In this document: positions 43,501 through 56,107 of the stretch, in pieces | Position numbering within the stretch: position 1 is the stretch's first letter | Layout: the number at the start of each line of letters is the position of its first letter | Source of the DNA: Hemileia vastatrix | Lineage: Eukaryota; Basidiomycota; Pucciniomycetes; Pucciniales; Zaghouaniaceae | Length of the DNA: 64,000 nt | Reading direction: 5' to 3' | NCBI GenBank assembly: GCA_030280995.1 | Contig: JASXTE010000005.1 | Location: 27,071,501 to 27,135,500, forward strand | Position numbers and translations under genes: made by a program | The notes under the pieces: generated by a model | What the model saw: the letters and a program-made list of their open reading frames with translations, nothing else | Database searches by the model: none | Told to the model about the DNA's origin: nothing

Positions 43501-43792
43501 GTATGAAAACAATCAAGGAACGTTACTTTATGGAGATAATCAAGGAGCAATAGCATTGTCAAAGAATCCCGTAGCTCACAAACGAACAAAACATATTGAA
43601 GTACATTTCAACTGGGTCAGGGAAAAAGTACTTGATGGCGAATTAAATCTCAAATACTGCTCTACGCACGACATGGTTGCAGACATCATGACAAAAGCAC
43701 TGGATTGTACAAAATTTGAAAAATTTAGAACAGATCTAGGCCTGAATGAATGTCGACGCACTATTGGTTCAAGTAATGAGGTGGAGTGTTAG
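40516..43792 (+). CDS. pol: Copia 2 Pol (protease, integrase, reverse transcriptase, RNase H)
   Basis: The open frame extends back to an ATG at 40256, but coding character in this frame starts near the A8 run at 40516, so I take Pol as a Gag-Pol fusion made by +1 frameshifting or slippage there. Domains in order: protease (LDSGATSTMI at 40604-40633), GAG-pre-integrase (WHDRLGHPN) with CEICEM, integrase (DLSGR, TDGGGEYC, NPISERGNR giving D-D-E), reverse transcriptase (LDIKTAFLN, IWVDDMAII at 42769 on) and RNase H (FSDADWAGC, ATESEYK, HIEVHFNWVREK). About 1,090 residues without internal stops. It ends inside the first bases of the 3' LTR. Confidence 0.9.
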
Positions 43793-44674
43793 TATATACA
43801 TAATATTCTAATTCATACTTATTATTATAATCTTTTTTGCATTACTTGTCCCGAAGTGGACTGATACTAACTGTATGTAGAAGAGAGAGAAGTGTATTGT
43901 GCTAGCGTGAGAAGTTGTAGTTATGGTATATATAGCTATCAAGTGTTCATCTATTACCATATCTTTTGTCTTCTTTTGCTCATCATCTCATCTCATCTCT
44001 CTACACGTACTCACTTGAATATACAGGTGTGTACCATTACTATCATAAGTTGATTTTTACATTTAATTGTTATTGTTATAGGTTAGCGCATTACTATCAG
44101 CGATTTCAGCTTCATCCACAGTGTTACTAGAGGAGAAGACTTACGCTAGATTAAAGGTGTGCTCTAACTGTAGTTTCCTATTGTTACTATTATATTCATA
44201 CTCCACTATGTTTGTAGGTTAGCACAACACTGTTCTCTTGTGATCCATATTATTTACGAGTAGATCTCATATCATACAGGTGTGCTTATCTTTGCAATTA
44301 AATATCTTTTGTCTTCTTTTGCTCATCATCTCATCTCATCTCTCTACACGTACTCACTTGAATATACAGGTTAGCGCATTACTATCAGCGATTTCAGCTT
44401 CATCCACAGTGTTACTAGAGGAGAAGACTTACGCTAGATTAAAGGTTAGCACAACACTGTTCTCTTGTGATCCATATTATTTACGAGTAGATCTCATATC
44501 ATACAGGTTAGCGCATTACTATCAGCGATTTCAGCTTCATCCACAGTGTTACTAGAGGAGAAGACTTACGCTAGATTAAAGGTTAGCGCATTACTATCAG
44601 CGATTTCAGCTTCATCCACAGTGTTACTAGAGGAGAAGACTTACGCTAGATTAAAGGCTTTTATTATTCTTTCA
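43787..44674 (+). repeat. 3' LTR of copia 2
   Basis: Same 888-bp sequence and cassette order as the 5' LTR, offset by 5,066. It follows a purine-rich stretch (AATGAGGTGGAG). Introns correspond to 44027-44081 and 44157-44217, and the spliced leader-A-B block to 44302-44506. Confidence 0.95.
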
Positions 44675-44679
44675 AAGGT

Positions 44680-45506
44680 AAGAGGTGAGTATATTTTAAA
44701 AGATTTTAAATCGTTACTAAAGTTGGTGCGAAAAATTATTAATTATTAGCAGAGCTTTTATAACCATTCAAATACCGTGAAAAGATTAAAAGGGAGGGGG
44801 AGGGCTAAAAAAAAAGAGCCCTGAGTAGTGATTCAAACTCGTTTTTAGAGGAAAAAATAAGACCCTCGATAATTACTTTATCATTCTCGACTAAATGTTT
44901 TGACTAAAAGAAAGAACAATAACTGTTGGCCCTTTTGTCATGTTTTGTGCACTTTTTGTACTGGCGTGGCATTTTTTTTTTGTTGGCTGTATCACCCAAA
45001 AAAGCCTAAAACCCCCTATTTAATGCCGGAATAGTGCTGAGCCAGGAAAAGAGGTAGTAATAATTTTTGGCAAAAAGGCCAAGCATTTATGGTGTTGCTG
45101 TACTGTCATAGCTGCCCAAAACTTTTTCCTGATAAAAGTAAAACCCTCTTTCTGCCTAGGTTCAATTCAAGGGGAAAGTAATTAAGATAAACTGTCACCA
45201 GGAAATATTGGCATGGACCTCCTAGTATCATCCTATCGCTAAACTACAGATCATCATAATCGTCATTGTATTTCTCGCTCAACTCGTTGTTTCTCCATGA
45301 TTATTAAGGATATATCGAAGGATGATGATGAACCTGGGGATGTGTCTGGTGATGAGAGCTAAAGGGCACACAGTCTAACTATGCTCAAAATAATGCAAAG
45401 ATATCTCTACTTAAATGTACGGCGCAGGGTGGAAGCAACAGATCTCGAGCTCTTGTGAATGACGAGTAGCAACAAAGATAGATGTTTTTCAAAGTTAAAC
45501 ATAATG
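44680..45506. other. Spacer, nothing recognised
   Basis: Mixed composition with no gene, RNA or repeat family recognised. It is the continuation of the DNA into which copia 2 inserted. Confidence 0.5.
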
Positions 45507-45509
45507 AAT

Positions 45510-45693
45510 CACTACCAAAATTGTTTGTTACGCGTCACGGAGTAACAGTTGCGTAACGGTTGTGTAACAAGTACATAACAATTATTATTAATTGCTAGGG
45601 CACATAAAGATTGTTATGTATTTATTATGCAACCGTTACACAACTGTTACGCATTTGTTACGCCTTGTGGCGTAACGAATGGTGTTGGTAGTG
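45510..45693. mobile_element. 184-bp CACTA-type MITE, duplication AAT
   Basis: Ends CACTACCAAAATTGTTTGTT and TGGTGTTGGTAGTG, flanked by AAT on both sides (45507-45509, 45694-45696). Both arms are built of repeated GCGTAAC/GTTGCG words, for example CAGTTGCGTAACGGTTGTG. No coding capacity. Confidence 0.85.
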
Positions 45694-45906
45694 AATCCAA
45701 CAAAACTTTTAAAAATATTCAGTGATTTATAATTTAATCTGGTGTATAATAAGAAGTAACAAAGATAGAAATAAGAAGGAGAATTTTGCAATCCTTGTAT
45801 ACTTTCTGATTATCACCAGGATTTGGTTAAGGCAAATTAGGGCTAGATGATAAAAAACAGTGCGCAAAATTTAGACATGTATAAATGTATTTATATGTGT
45901 ATATTA

Positions 45907-47050
45907 GGGGGTGTCAGTTCTGGCAAATCTGCACTTAAGTTAAGTGCATATTTCAAAGCAAATCAGCACTTACAAATCAGAACTTAAATTTTGAAAAAAA
46001 GTAACTTATTTCAAAAATGGATGTCAGTTATGACATCAAATCAGAACCTTTTTCCAAGTTTTTTTTTCACAAACACACACAGGGGGAAAAATGGTGAACC
46101 AGACGTCTGCTTCAGTTTTTGGCTTCAGGGTTAACTCACGGGTGTGATTCAGGGAGTGACCCTGGTTGAGCCCAGTATATGACCTTATTTGTGACTTTTT
46201 CCATGTTCCCTTTTTTTTTGTTTGTCTGTCATTATCATCTCTCTGTTTTTCTACTTCTAAACCCCATATATTCCTCCTCCTCCACCTCATTGTTTGTGAG
46301 AATTTTCTTGTTGTACTTGTTACTCATTTCATATGCATTTTATTTGGTACCCTCTTCTGGTAGTTTAATTTTCATTTTTTTTCTTAGTAAATGTGTGTTT
46401 TTAGTTTTACTTTCACTTGCTACCTTCCCCCTCCACCCATCTCATTTTTGTAAGTAATGATACATGCTTGCAATTTTATTCTCATTTTTCTTGCCCCTCT
46501 CATGCCTTTTTCCTCCTCAACTCCTTATCGCACATGCAACTCCTTTCTCATACCTCTTTTCTCTCCTCCTCTTCCTCAGCGCCTTTCTTGCCTCCTTTTT
46601 CCCATCTGCCTGTTTCCCTACCCTCCAAATCCTCTCGCTTCTATCCCCCTCCCCTCATTTCTATCTCCTCTCCTCCCAATTCTCTTGCTTCCATCTTATT
46701 TCCCTCCCAATCCTCTTGCTTCCATCCCATTCCATCCCATCTCCTCCCCATACTCTCTTTTCAGTCCCCCTCCTCTCCCCATCCTCTCATTTCCTTCCTC
46801 CTCCCTTCCCCATCCTCTTGCTCCCATCTCTCTCCTCCCTAGTCCTCTCTTTTCCCTCCACCCCTTCCACCCTCCCCAATCCTCTCGCTCTCATCATCCT
46901 CCCCTCCCAATCATTTTGCTTCCTTTCTCTGCCCATATTTCGCCATCCTCATGCTTCACTTACCTTCCCTCCCTTCTCCTTCCCATATCTTTTTCTTCCT
47001 ATCCCTAAACATATTTTTCAACTCACAAACCTCAACAATAAAAAAAAGTA
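45907..47050. mobile_element. Family A Harbinger-like left end and pyrimidine-rich interior
   Basis: A family A terminal repeat (GGGGGTGTCAGTTCTGGCAA) starts at 45907 after TTA. The first 120 bp match the right end of the 4225-7706 element in inverted orientation (CAGCACTTACAAATCAG, TATTTCAAAAATGG). From about 46400 to 47010 the DNA is C/T-rich, with repeats of CCTCCCAATCCTCTCGCTTC type. It is open in all three forward frames because of its composition. No right end was found, so this is a truncated or non-autonomous copy. Confidence 0.55.
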
Positions 47051-47213
47051 AGTAAGGAAGTGATAACCAAAAAATAAACTAATTTATTGAATTATAACTA
47101 AATAAAAAGGTTAAAACTACCCAAAGTTAATCTCAATAACTAATCACAACACCTACACCTGAGCAACAAGAAACTAAGAATAACAAAATTGAACCAAAAA
47201 TATATTAACTAAT

Positions 47214-47460
47214 CACCACAGAAAAAATGGGGGGGTACTGCTAGCAATACCCCTTGCTTGAACTCCGTTGAGCCACAAATCTATGCTTGAATTATGCACA
47301 CATCATCACCATGTAGGAAATTGTTTGGCCTTACATTTAGTCAGAGATTTGTCACAAATTGAGCTCAAGATGAACCTACATTGATCACCGTTTGATCTTG
47401 TAAAATCCTAATTTGATCATCAGTTGAACTCCCTTTGATCTCACTTTGATCTAACATAAG
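47214..47460. repeat. End of a family C-like CACTA-type MITE
   Basis: CACCACAGAAAAAATGGGGG at 47214 is followed by a 22-bp near-perfect hairpin around TGCTAGCA (47232-47253). Repeated TTTGATC/TTGAACT words up to about 47455 are comparable to the interior of the 261-bp MITEs. No matching right end was found. Confidence 0.5.
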
Positions 47461-49157
47461 ATTTTGCATATCCAATATGTCAAATATTCACTTTCAAAAA
47501 GATTCGTAATGAATTTCACATGGAATATTAGAAACAAAACCAGTAATTTTGAGTAAATGGCTCATCAAAATGATTAATCTACAACAAAATACCATCAAAA
47601 TTCAATCTGATTACTGATAACTTTTGGTAAAATGACTAATAGATATTTAAATTGGAAAATAATATTCCATTTCTCAATTTCAAATTCAAAATATAAATCC
47701 TCGTTTGAAATGTGAATTTTGTAGATTCCTTGCCTTCCTATATTATGAGTAATATTTAAGGTATTTTACACCTTTGTAAATATGGTGTTGTGCTGCTAGA
47801 AATCATCTCTGTTTCAATTCAACTTTATTGAAGCTTGATTCCAGAATGATACATATTTTATAACTATTTTGAGAAAAAAGTCACTAGTAATGAATTTAGC
47901 CTTTTATCTGTCCTTTATTAAACCTCACTTAATCATACTTAAATCCAAATTGACCCACAAAAACCTTATTTGGGATATTTTTTAGCCCAGGATGATTCAA
48001 GATTGGAGCAAAATATTATTTTAAATATCCAATATGCCTATTGATTAAATTTCTTCAAGCTTACTTTAAATTCACATTAACATTAACTTTCACAGGAAAT
48101 ATTAAACACAAATCTTGAAAATATAGTATTTAAAATCATAATAAATATAATATAATATGCTTACAACAAAATTTTCTTTCTGGATTAATTGAAACAAAAA
48201 ATTGTTCATTTGTGAAAATAGAAAAAATACTATCCATCCTGAATTTAGAATTCATTTTTAAAAATTCAATGCCCCCTCACTTTCAAGTTTATCATGTATT
48301 TCGAAAATTATATTTTTAATAATTTTGTGAATAGTACACCTGAGATATAAACTTGGGGATATCAAAAACTAAAACATCAGCAAATTGAAATGTTTTTTAT
48401 TGTTATGAATGGAAATAATGATTGAAAAACACCATTAGAGCAAGTTTGATTTTGAATAATAGGCATAATTTCTCATGTAAATTTCAATAAAAATAATTTT
48501 TATTCTTACATAAGTTGTGGTGGATACATTTGAGCTCAAAAAGAATTAAAATTGACAAAATAAGACTTTTATAATTCATATTCAAAAATGAAATCACCCT
48601 TCATTATCTACCTGTAAACTATTTTAAATTGAATAATTTCAAAGTCAGTATATACTGATGTTATATTTTCTTCTAAAAAATTTTTATATAGATTAATAGT
48701 CATAAACAGTTGACATAGATGTTAAATTTATATAAGCAATCTTTAATGCATAAAATGATAAAACTATCTTTTATGTAAAAAGTGATGAAGGAAAAAAATA
48801 TTATTAAATTTTTGATGCACTATCAATAAAATTGAAGATAGAGCATATCAAAAGTTTAAACTTAATTTCAATTTTGATATCATCATTTTATTTTATTTTA
48901 CTTGAGTAGAAAACAGATTTTAAATCTCAATATATTTTTAAATCCCATTAGTTTGTAGATTTCAACATTTGAAACTATGAAATAAATATTTATGAAAGAA
49001 TTTTACAATATTTGCCCTTCTAAAAACTCATAAATCCAAATTCAAATCTTCTAACCTTCACAAGTAACCACAATGCATTCTGAAAATACTCTATATTTAA
49101 ATAATTAAAGGTAAATAAAGTTATGTTTTTATTCTTTATTTCAATTTTTGATAAATA

Positions 49158-49188
<31 letters not shown>

Positions 49189-52100
49189 ATTTCTTAAAAA
49201 GTCTAAGAGGGAACTTAATAGTGGTTTTGGCATTAGATATATAGATTCAACTTTCAAAAAATTTGTTTGGAATAGATTACAAAGACAAAAAGGATATATT
49301 TTGATGAAAGAATACTGATTTAGGTTCTCTTAAAATTTTATTAACCATTTTTATGGAATATTAATCCATGGTTATCATTCTTTATGATATTATCATAGAA
49401 TTTTTTCCTTTTTTAATATAATGATTTTCTATTGTGTGGTATGTAGGCTAAGATAAGTTTAAAAGATTTATTGAAGATATATATACCAGAAAAAGTATAA
49501 TCTGTAGATTTATAACTATAACTTACTTTTCTGATGTTTTACATCATTGATAAGTAGCTCATGCATTACACAAGTAAATAATTATAGTCTCTGGAAATAA
49601 TTCCTTGTGAATTTCAAATTTTTTGTTATTCTTAAAATCATTACTCAAATAAACTAAAAATTTCTTCAAATATTGATTGAAAGAAGGAGTTACAAAATCT
49701 TATTTTGTAGTTATAAAAGTTTGAGTTATTTTTCATATTATCAAGTATAATGAACATTTGTAAATTTTAACTTGAAAACTAGTGATCATAGCAAAGTAAT
49801 ACTGGAAGAATCAGATAAAAAGGGTGGAATAAAGTCATAGCACAACAGGAAATGATACAAAATTGTTGATTTTTATCTCACAAAATTCAACATATTTTTA
49901 ACATATTTTACCACCTTTAGATAATGTTTAGTGGATTTTAACATTATTATAACAAGCAAACTTAACAATGTTTTGATTTTTTTAACAAAAATAAATATTG
50001 TTAGATCATTTTTTTAAAAAATATGACTTATTTTTATGCTTTATCTACAATAGTTTGTAGTTTTTTTTGCAGAAATTACTTGTTTTGATATTCTATTTTT
50101 GAATTTTTTAAGAGAGTTCATTGCATTAAAGTTTTGTAATAATTTTTCATTAAAGCATCATATTTCAAATCTAGAGATTTGGTTTTGAAATAATATATAT
50201 TTTCATGTTAATTGACTCATTATTTTTGGATTGATAAATTATGTTAAAATTGGGATTGCTTATTTCTAGTTAGTGTACATCATAGTTTGTTTTCAAATCA
50301 AAGATTAATAAATGGTGAAATTTGGTAAAATTCTAAATATCTTTTAAACCTTTTTGATTTAAATAATGTTTAATGTTATGTAATCATTCTATAAGTAGAA
50401 CACAGTTAAAATCTGATAATGGTACATTGCTTTCAATTTCTAATACTAAAATTCTATTCTACTTGAAACAATGTAAACTAAAGCTTGGTATCTCATAAGA
50501 AACTCACAATTTTCAAAAATCATATTTCCAACTTTTTAAACATGATACACATTAAAATATATTTTTAGAATAATTTCCTAATTAGTTTCAAATACTAGAA
50601 AATAATGACCTCAATTTATTTTAATACTTAAACCATTCTGATGAGTGAATTTCACAATCCTCTAAGTAACATATGGTTACCATTTATACACATATGCATG
50701 ATTTCTCCTTTTGTTTAATTTTAGCTGAATCTAAAAAGTAAAATCACATGTTGAATATCATCTATAGATAAACTTCTTATATTAGAAGCTAATATTTCAT
50801 ATGAGAAATTTGTTATTGAGTTTGTGAAACATTAATAAGTGTTGGGTATTATAATTGAGCCATTTATTCAAGTAAATAAAAAAGGATGACCTTCTAAATA
50901 TTTCATATATATATATAATAAAAATTAATTATATAGTAGCATTTAACCATGTTTTTATACTAATGTCATATAAAAAAAGGGATTGAACTAAAACTTTCAG
51001 TAAAGAAAATAAAAATAAGATAAGTTAATATTCTTGTTTATATTCTCATATTTTTGAAATGGCTTACTTAAGGGAGAAAATTATTTGGGTTTAGAGTACA
51101 AGAATTTCTAGATAAAAATCTTCACAATATAGTTTGACCCTCTCAAAAAGAAAATTCCTCAAATTTTACCATCACATTTTATATATTTGTTAAGTAATAG
51201 AAAATGGGGTTGTGTCTTTGACAATGAAGCTTTATAAAATGAAATAAATGATTTAAATTTATAATATAATTTTTGAAACAATAAATCATGTATTCAAAAA
51301 AAATTATATATCTTACAATCAAGATAACAGTATTAATTAAGCAACTCTAACAACTTTGGAAAGAAAACAAGAAAAAAATAGTTAGTAAAATGCATAAGTT
51401 ATTTTTAGAATTTAAGGAAACTTAATAGCTCTACCTGTAAACTAGCCTTAAAGCAGGTTTGGATTTAACATGTGTAAATTCATACATAGTACCCTTCCAT
51501 CATTAGAGAAGAATAAAATTTATGTAGTTTTATTTTTTTAATTTTTAATAGTATTTTTATTTTTGGCTTTTTCATTAGTATAACTATATATTTTTTAACT
51601 TTTTTGTTTTTCATAACATAAGTTCAAAGCTGCACATCACTACTTCAAGATGAAACTCCATATAATGTAATAAATGAATGATATATTATAATGAATTTTA
51701 CTAGAGACTTTTCAAAAATGGTGATTAAGAATACTTATTATAATTTTTTAAATTTTTATTATTATTCTATCTCTTGAAAGGAGATGGCCATATCTCAATT
51801 TAATTAGTTTTTCCTCAGAAAAATTTATTCTTGATCTAAATAAAATTGCATCACTATTAACTAGATGTTATTATACAATTTTAACAATTTTTTTATCTGA
51901 ACATAGTTGAAAGTATGTATAAATTAAAGTGTTTCCACATAGTCTTACTATTATCCCACCATTATTTTCACATTTAGATTTCATTATAACTGTAAAATAA
52001 GTTTTTCAATAATTTTAATAATACCTTAATATTTAATAATTTAGTTACATAGTAGATTTTTTATCCTTTTTTTTATATGAGGCTTATTATATAAACACCA

Positions 52101-53070
52101 CTTTTAGATTTTATCCATTTTGATGTCTGATAATTTAAATTTTCATTTAACTACCCAAATTATATCAAAAAAAATTCAAAAGTATATTTTTTTAATGTAC
52201 TCTTTTTGATAAACTTATCATTTCTTATAGGTTATTCTTCAACTATTTATTGTAATTAATTACCCACTCATTTATGGTCTGTTATTGTTGTTCATTACAT
52301 ACAGACAAAATAAGGATACTCTCATATTATATTGGAGTTTTAAATTAAAAAGTAAATACTAGTGGCTGGTATTAAATATGAAGTTGTTATAACTAAGTTG
52401 AACAATAATTAATGATTAAATGGCATTTTATATTACAAATTTTATTGAATGTATATAAAAATAACACTCAAGAAATATATATAAGATATATATATAACCA
52501 TTGTATATCAAAAATGAAGTACTTATAAACATGGTCTTTTTAAATGATTTTCAAATTTACTTAAAGAGACATTAATATTACCAATTTAAATTTTATATCA
52601 AATATAACAATATTATTATTTCATTTTTAATTATTTTACAAAAAATTTGAGTTGCAAAGTAATTTAATTCAGTATTTAATGAATGTTTTTGAAAAATATT
52701 TTTAAAAATAGAAATAACCCCTCACAAAAAAAATATAATTTTTTTTACTTACAATTTGCACCATTTTTCTACCCTTAAAATATTGGTATTCTTCTAACAA
52801 AAATATTTTTTAAATAAATTTAAAATTTTTTTCATTATTCAATTACAAAATGTCAAATTTATAATTTATTTTACCTTACTAAAAAATTTAGTTTAAAATT
52901 TAATTTTGTATTTCCAAAAAATAAACTTAAATGTCAAAAATTAAAAAAACAAAATTATAAATATAATTATGAGAAAGAGGTAGATTAAATTTATAATATT
53001 CATATAAAAAAATTCATATATTTTACGGTGTTTGAATTTTAAATTTAATGTATTAAAAAATAATTATTAA
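47461..53070. other. AT-rich gene desert
   Basis: About 5.6 kb of strongly A/T-biased DNA. I see no gene, no transposon termini and no tandem array beyond (TA)n runs near 49160-49190, 50905 and 52480. No frame reaches 60 codons on either strand. It could be old, heavily mutated repeat DNA or a structural region. Confidence 0.6.
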
Positions 53071-53074
53071 ATAA

Positions 53075-53722
53075 CCAAGCCAAATGAAATTGGCTTGGAT
53101 TTTTGGTATCACTAGCACTTATTTTTTTTCTTATACTCACATTTTAATTTTTTTCTAGATTTCTCATTTTTTTTTATGATTTTTAATGTTTTTAAGACCG
53201 AAGTTGCTTTCAAACAACTTCGGTCTAACGTTTCTCTCACTTTCCCACCAGATTGCACCTGGTAGGGAAAGTCGCTTCCATTTTAGAGACCAAAGTCCCT
53301 TGCAAGGAATTTGGTTTCTCAGTGTGCATTGCACAGCCAGAAAAAAACTGGCTGTGCAATGCACTGCATGCAGCACATGCAACACGCATCGCTGCTGCAA
53401 GTAATGCGCATTGCATGTGCTGCGCATATCTCATGCAGCTGACTTGATATCAGCTGCATGAGATATGGTAGCGATTGTGCAACGCGTGTTGCACACTGCT
53501 TTGGCCACCTCCCAGCCTAGTAAATTAGCTGGGAGGGTGGCAAACATTACAGCAAGCAATAAAAGTCGCTTTTAGCGACTTCGATTGCTTGAAAGAGACA
53601 CTTCCAGCCAGGGGAAACCTGGCTGGAAGTACTAAATTGCAATGTAAGGGACCCAAGCCAATTTCAAAGGCTTGGGTCATAAATTAAGGTTTCTAAAAAG
53701 CAGCCAGTATAAATCTGGCTGC
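53075..53722. repeat. Train of thirteen consecutive stem-loops
   Basis: Inverted repeats (left arm/right arm): 53075-53083/53090-53098; 53195-53206/53215-53226; 53239-53251/53259-53272; 53285-53294/53310-53319; 53324-53340/53348-53364; 53370-53382/53411-53423; 53426-53442/53450-53466; 53476-53483/53488-53495; 53505-53516/53528-53540; 53553-53569/53575-53591 (with an internal loop); 53600-53612/53618-53630; 53650-53659/53669-53678; 53700-53707/53715-53722. Stems are 8-17 bp, mostly perfect, with loops of 4-11 nt except the sixth. From the second on they are 2-21 bp apart. The DNA is much richer in G/C than its surroundings. Short open frames here have no recognisable motif. Confidence 0.9.
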
Positions 53723-53933
53723 AATAAAAAGTAAATTTTTTAAATAAAATACATAAAAAAATAAGAATGTGTTTAAATAAAATATACAACACTCTTCAGC
53801 CAGTAAGAAAAAGCCTTCCATTGTTACACATAGAAACAAAATCAAATGTTTCTTTCATCAACATTGGTCATGTTTCAATATTTTGAACCAAGTAAGATCA
53901 GGAAAAAGGTCACGGCAAAAAAATTGCATAATT
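53723..53933. other. Spacer before the Ty3 element
   Basis: AT-rich, nothing recognised. After the Ty3 element the same locus continues at 63669. Confidence 0.5.
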
Positions 53934-53938
53934 AAAAG

Positions 53939-55439
53939 TGTCAGCCTGTATATCTCCAGGACTGAGTAAAAAGTACTTATAAGTTATGTTAAACACATGA
54001 ACTATACATGGGAATAATAAATAAGAGTACACAAATAGTATACATAAGTAAAATTATGATAATACACAAAAAATGCCATTATAACACCTTATATACACGC
54101 ATATATCCACCTTTTATAGGTCTTATGTACTTAATATTAAGTTGGAATATGTTAGGGTAATCTTAAGAACCTTAAGTATAAGGCTGCATAATTTTTAAGT
54201 ACACCTAAAGCTGTTATATTCATTGTTTTATGCAAAAAACAAGAAATGCGCTTTATTTCACTTAAAAGTTGACTATATGCGCTATAAAATTGAGAATATC
54301 AAAATTGCGCTTTGACAGATCAATTGGGCTCATTTAGAACTATTGATTTGGCTATTTAAATGCATAAAAATAACACTTTTCAAATTTGGTGTTTTTTATG
54401 CCAGAAATGGCTTCTGTGTACTGGCCACATACTGCCTGCTTTTTTCCCATGTGAATAGCTTCATTTTTAGCAAAGTTAGCTTTTTCACACTATAATTACC
54501 CCACATTCTATGCCCACTGTGGGGAAATACACTAAAATAGGCGACAGGCGCTTATTTAGTGTCATAGCTTAATTAATAATGCATTGACCCTATTTATATG
54601 CACTAATTTCATTAATAACCTCACTCTTGGCACTTTATTTCATAACCACGCTTAAATTCGCCTAATTTTAGTCAAGGATTTACCCGTGCAAGCGCCTGCC
54701 AAGAACTGCATGTAGTTACCCCACATCTCACGCTCTTTTTTAAGTTTTTGGGTGGTTTCTCAGTCAATTTTGGTTATTTTTGAATGGGAATTTCACGTAG
54801 TATAATGTCAGGATTAGCCCCATTATTTCTACAGTCAATCCCCCTTATTATTAAGCTATTATTAACCTTAAAAAGTCTCCTTTAGTCCTTAATATTATTG
54901 TTTTATACGCATATACTCTCTTTTTGTCTTTTTCTTTAATTTTGATGGATTTCCCTTATTATTTCAGGATTTTGGCGGTTATTACTCTTCTAATTATGTC
55001 ATGGGTCACTGGGAATGTTGATGGGAATGTCTATTAGTTGTTTAGAGGCGTGATTAACTGTGTATTGGGTGGTACATCAAGGGAATCATTGGGGAACTCA
55101 GTGTGTATAAAAGGAGGAGGTTTTTGGGTTGTATTTCTTCATTCTTTATCATTACAATTTAACCAATATAACCAAACCAATTACAATACATATCAATTAG
55201 TACTTTTATAAGACTTTTGAACAGTATCTGAATTTATATAATCTATTTTTCTACCAACTATAAAGATTGTAAGCCATATATAAGAATAGTGAGAATTATA
55301 TTACTGAGACCTCTATATTTGATTATATTTTACAACTTAGTGGATTAAAACTACAGTATTCATATAGGACCATTTAAATCTTCTAGACAACTGACTATTC
55401 AAGCTAGTTCACGTCCTTGTACTTGACCCTAGCCTGACA
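53939..55439 (+). repeat. 5' LTR of the Ty3 element
   Basis: Perfect 6-bp inverted tips (TGTCAG/CTGACA). TATAAAAG at 55106-55113 is a good core promoter. The primer-binding site should start at 55440-55441 (TTGGGGGCC follows directly). The tRNA was not identified. Confidence 0.95.
55106..55113 (+). promoter_or_regulatory. TATA box of the Ty3 LTR
   Basis: TATAAAAG, about 330 bp before the LTR end, gives a transcript start near 55135-55140. The same box in the 3' LTR is at 63330-63337. Confidence 0.55.
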
Positions 55440-56107
55440 ATTGGGGGCCTTTCCTCAAGAATTCTGTTATAATCCTGTAAGTGAAATTTTCAAGAGAAGG
55501 TGCACGTAAATAATATCCCTATAGAAATATTTGGATAATTACAACAGGTTGGGGTCACTTATATAGTGATTTCAGAAAAAGAAGCCCTGTTATATTATAA
55601 AATTGTGATATTGAATCAACAATTTTACCACTAATTTAACTTATAATTGTTATTAGTGGGTCTGTCAATAGACCAATTAAATTTGAGATCTTTGCAGATA
55701 AAATTTTTACCACTAATTTACCATATAATTGTTCTTAGTGGGAGTCTGTCAATAGACCAATTAAATTTGTGATCTTTGCAGATAATAAACCAATTAAACT
55801 GATTAATTGTTTTCTTTTAACAGGACTCTTAATCTTTTCTTTTATTGGTTTGTAAAATTCATTAAATATTGAGAAAGAATCATACTGACAGTTGTTTTCT
55901 TTTGAATATAAAAACACGGCTACATATTGTAGACCAGTTAAATCAAGTGACCACATAAAAGCATATTTGACTTTTGGCACTTAAATATTCACTTCATACC
56001 AATAAGTAAGCAATAAAATTGTCTTCAGTGGTATTGATAAATACTGATAAAACTCCTTTTTGAAGTTTTCATATCTAAACTTTCAATTCTTTAAATTCCA
56101 CGTAAAA
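55440..56107 (+). other. Leader of the Ty3 element with an 82-bp direct duplication
   Basis: Untranslated leader. Two diverged copies begin ACCACTAATTTA at 55627 and 55709 and contain CAATAGACCAATTAAATTTG and ATCTTTGCAGATAA. No gene was recognised, and an antisense frame at 55735-55980 has no motif. Confidence 0.6.

Larger units (their letters stand above)
38721..44674 (+). mobile_element. Ty1/copia retrotransposon 2, apparently intact
   Basis: 888-bp LTRs (38721-39608, 43787-44674) look identical and are flanked by AAGGT (38716-38720, 44675-44679). Gag and Pol lie in two overlapping frames. This is a very recent insertion and the best candidate for an active element here. Confidence 0.95.

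Noticed and set aside
46417..47051. Three long overlapping plus-strand frames rich in Ser/Pro/Leu
   Set aside because: All three frames are open because the DNA is C/T-rich repeat. No start context, motif or codon bias.
53164..53447. Four short frames in the hairpin train as a small Cys-rich gene
   Set aside because: The frames mirror each other across palindromes and their Cys/His content comes from GCA/TGC-rich stems.
53075..53722. CRISPR array
   Set aside because: The repeated feature is the fold, not the sequence. No constant repeat or regular spacers, and the context is eukaryotic.
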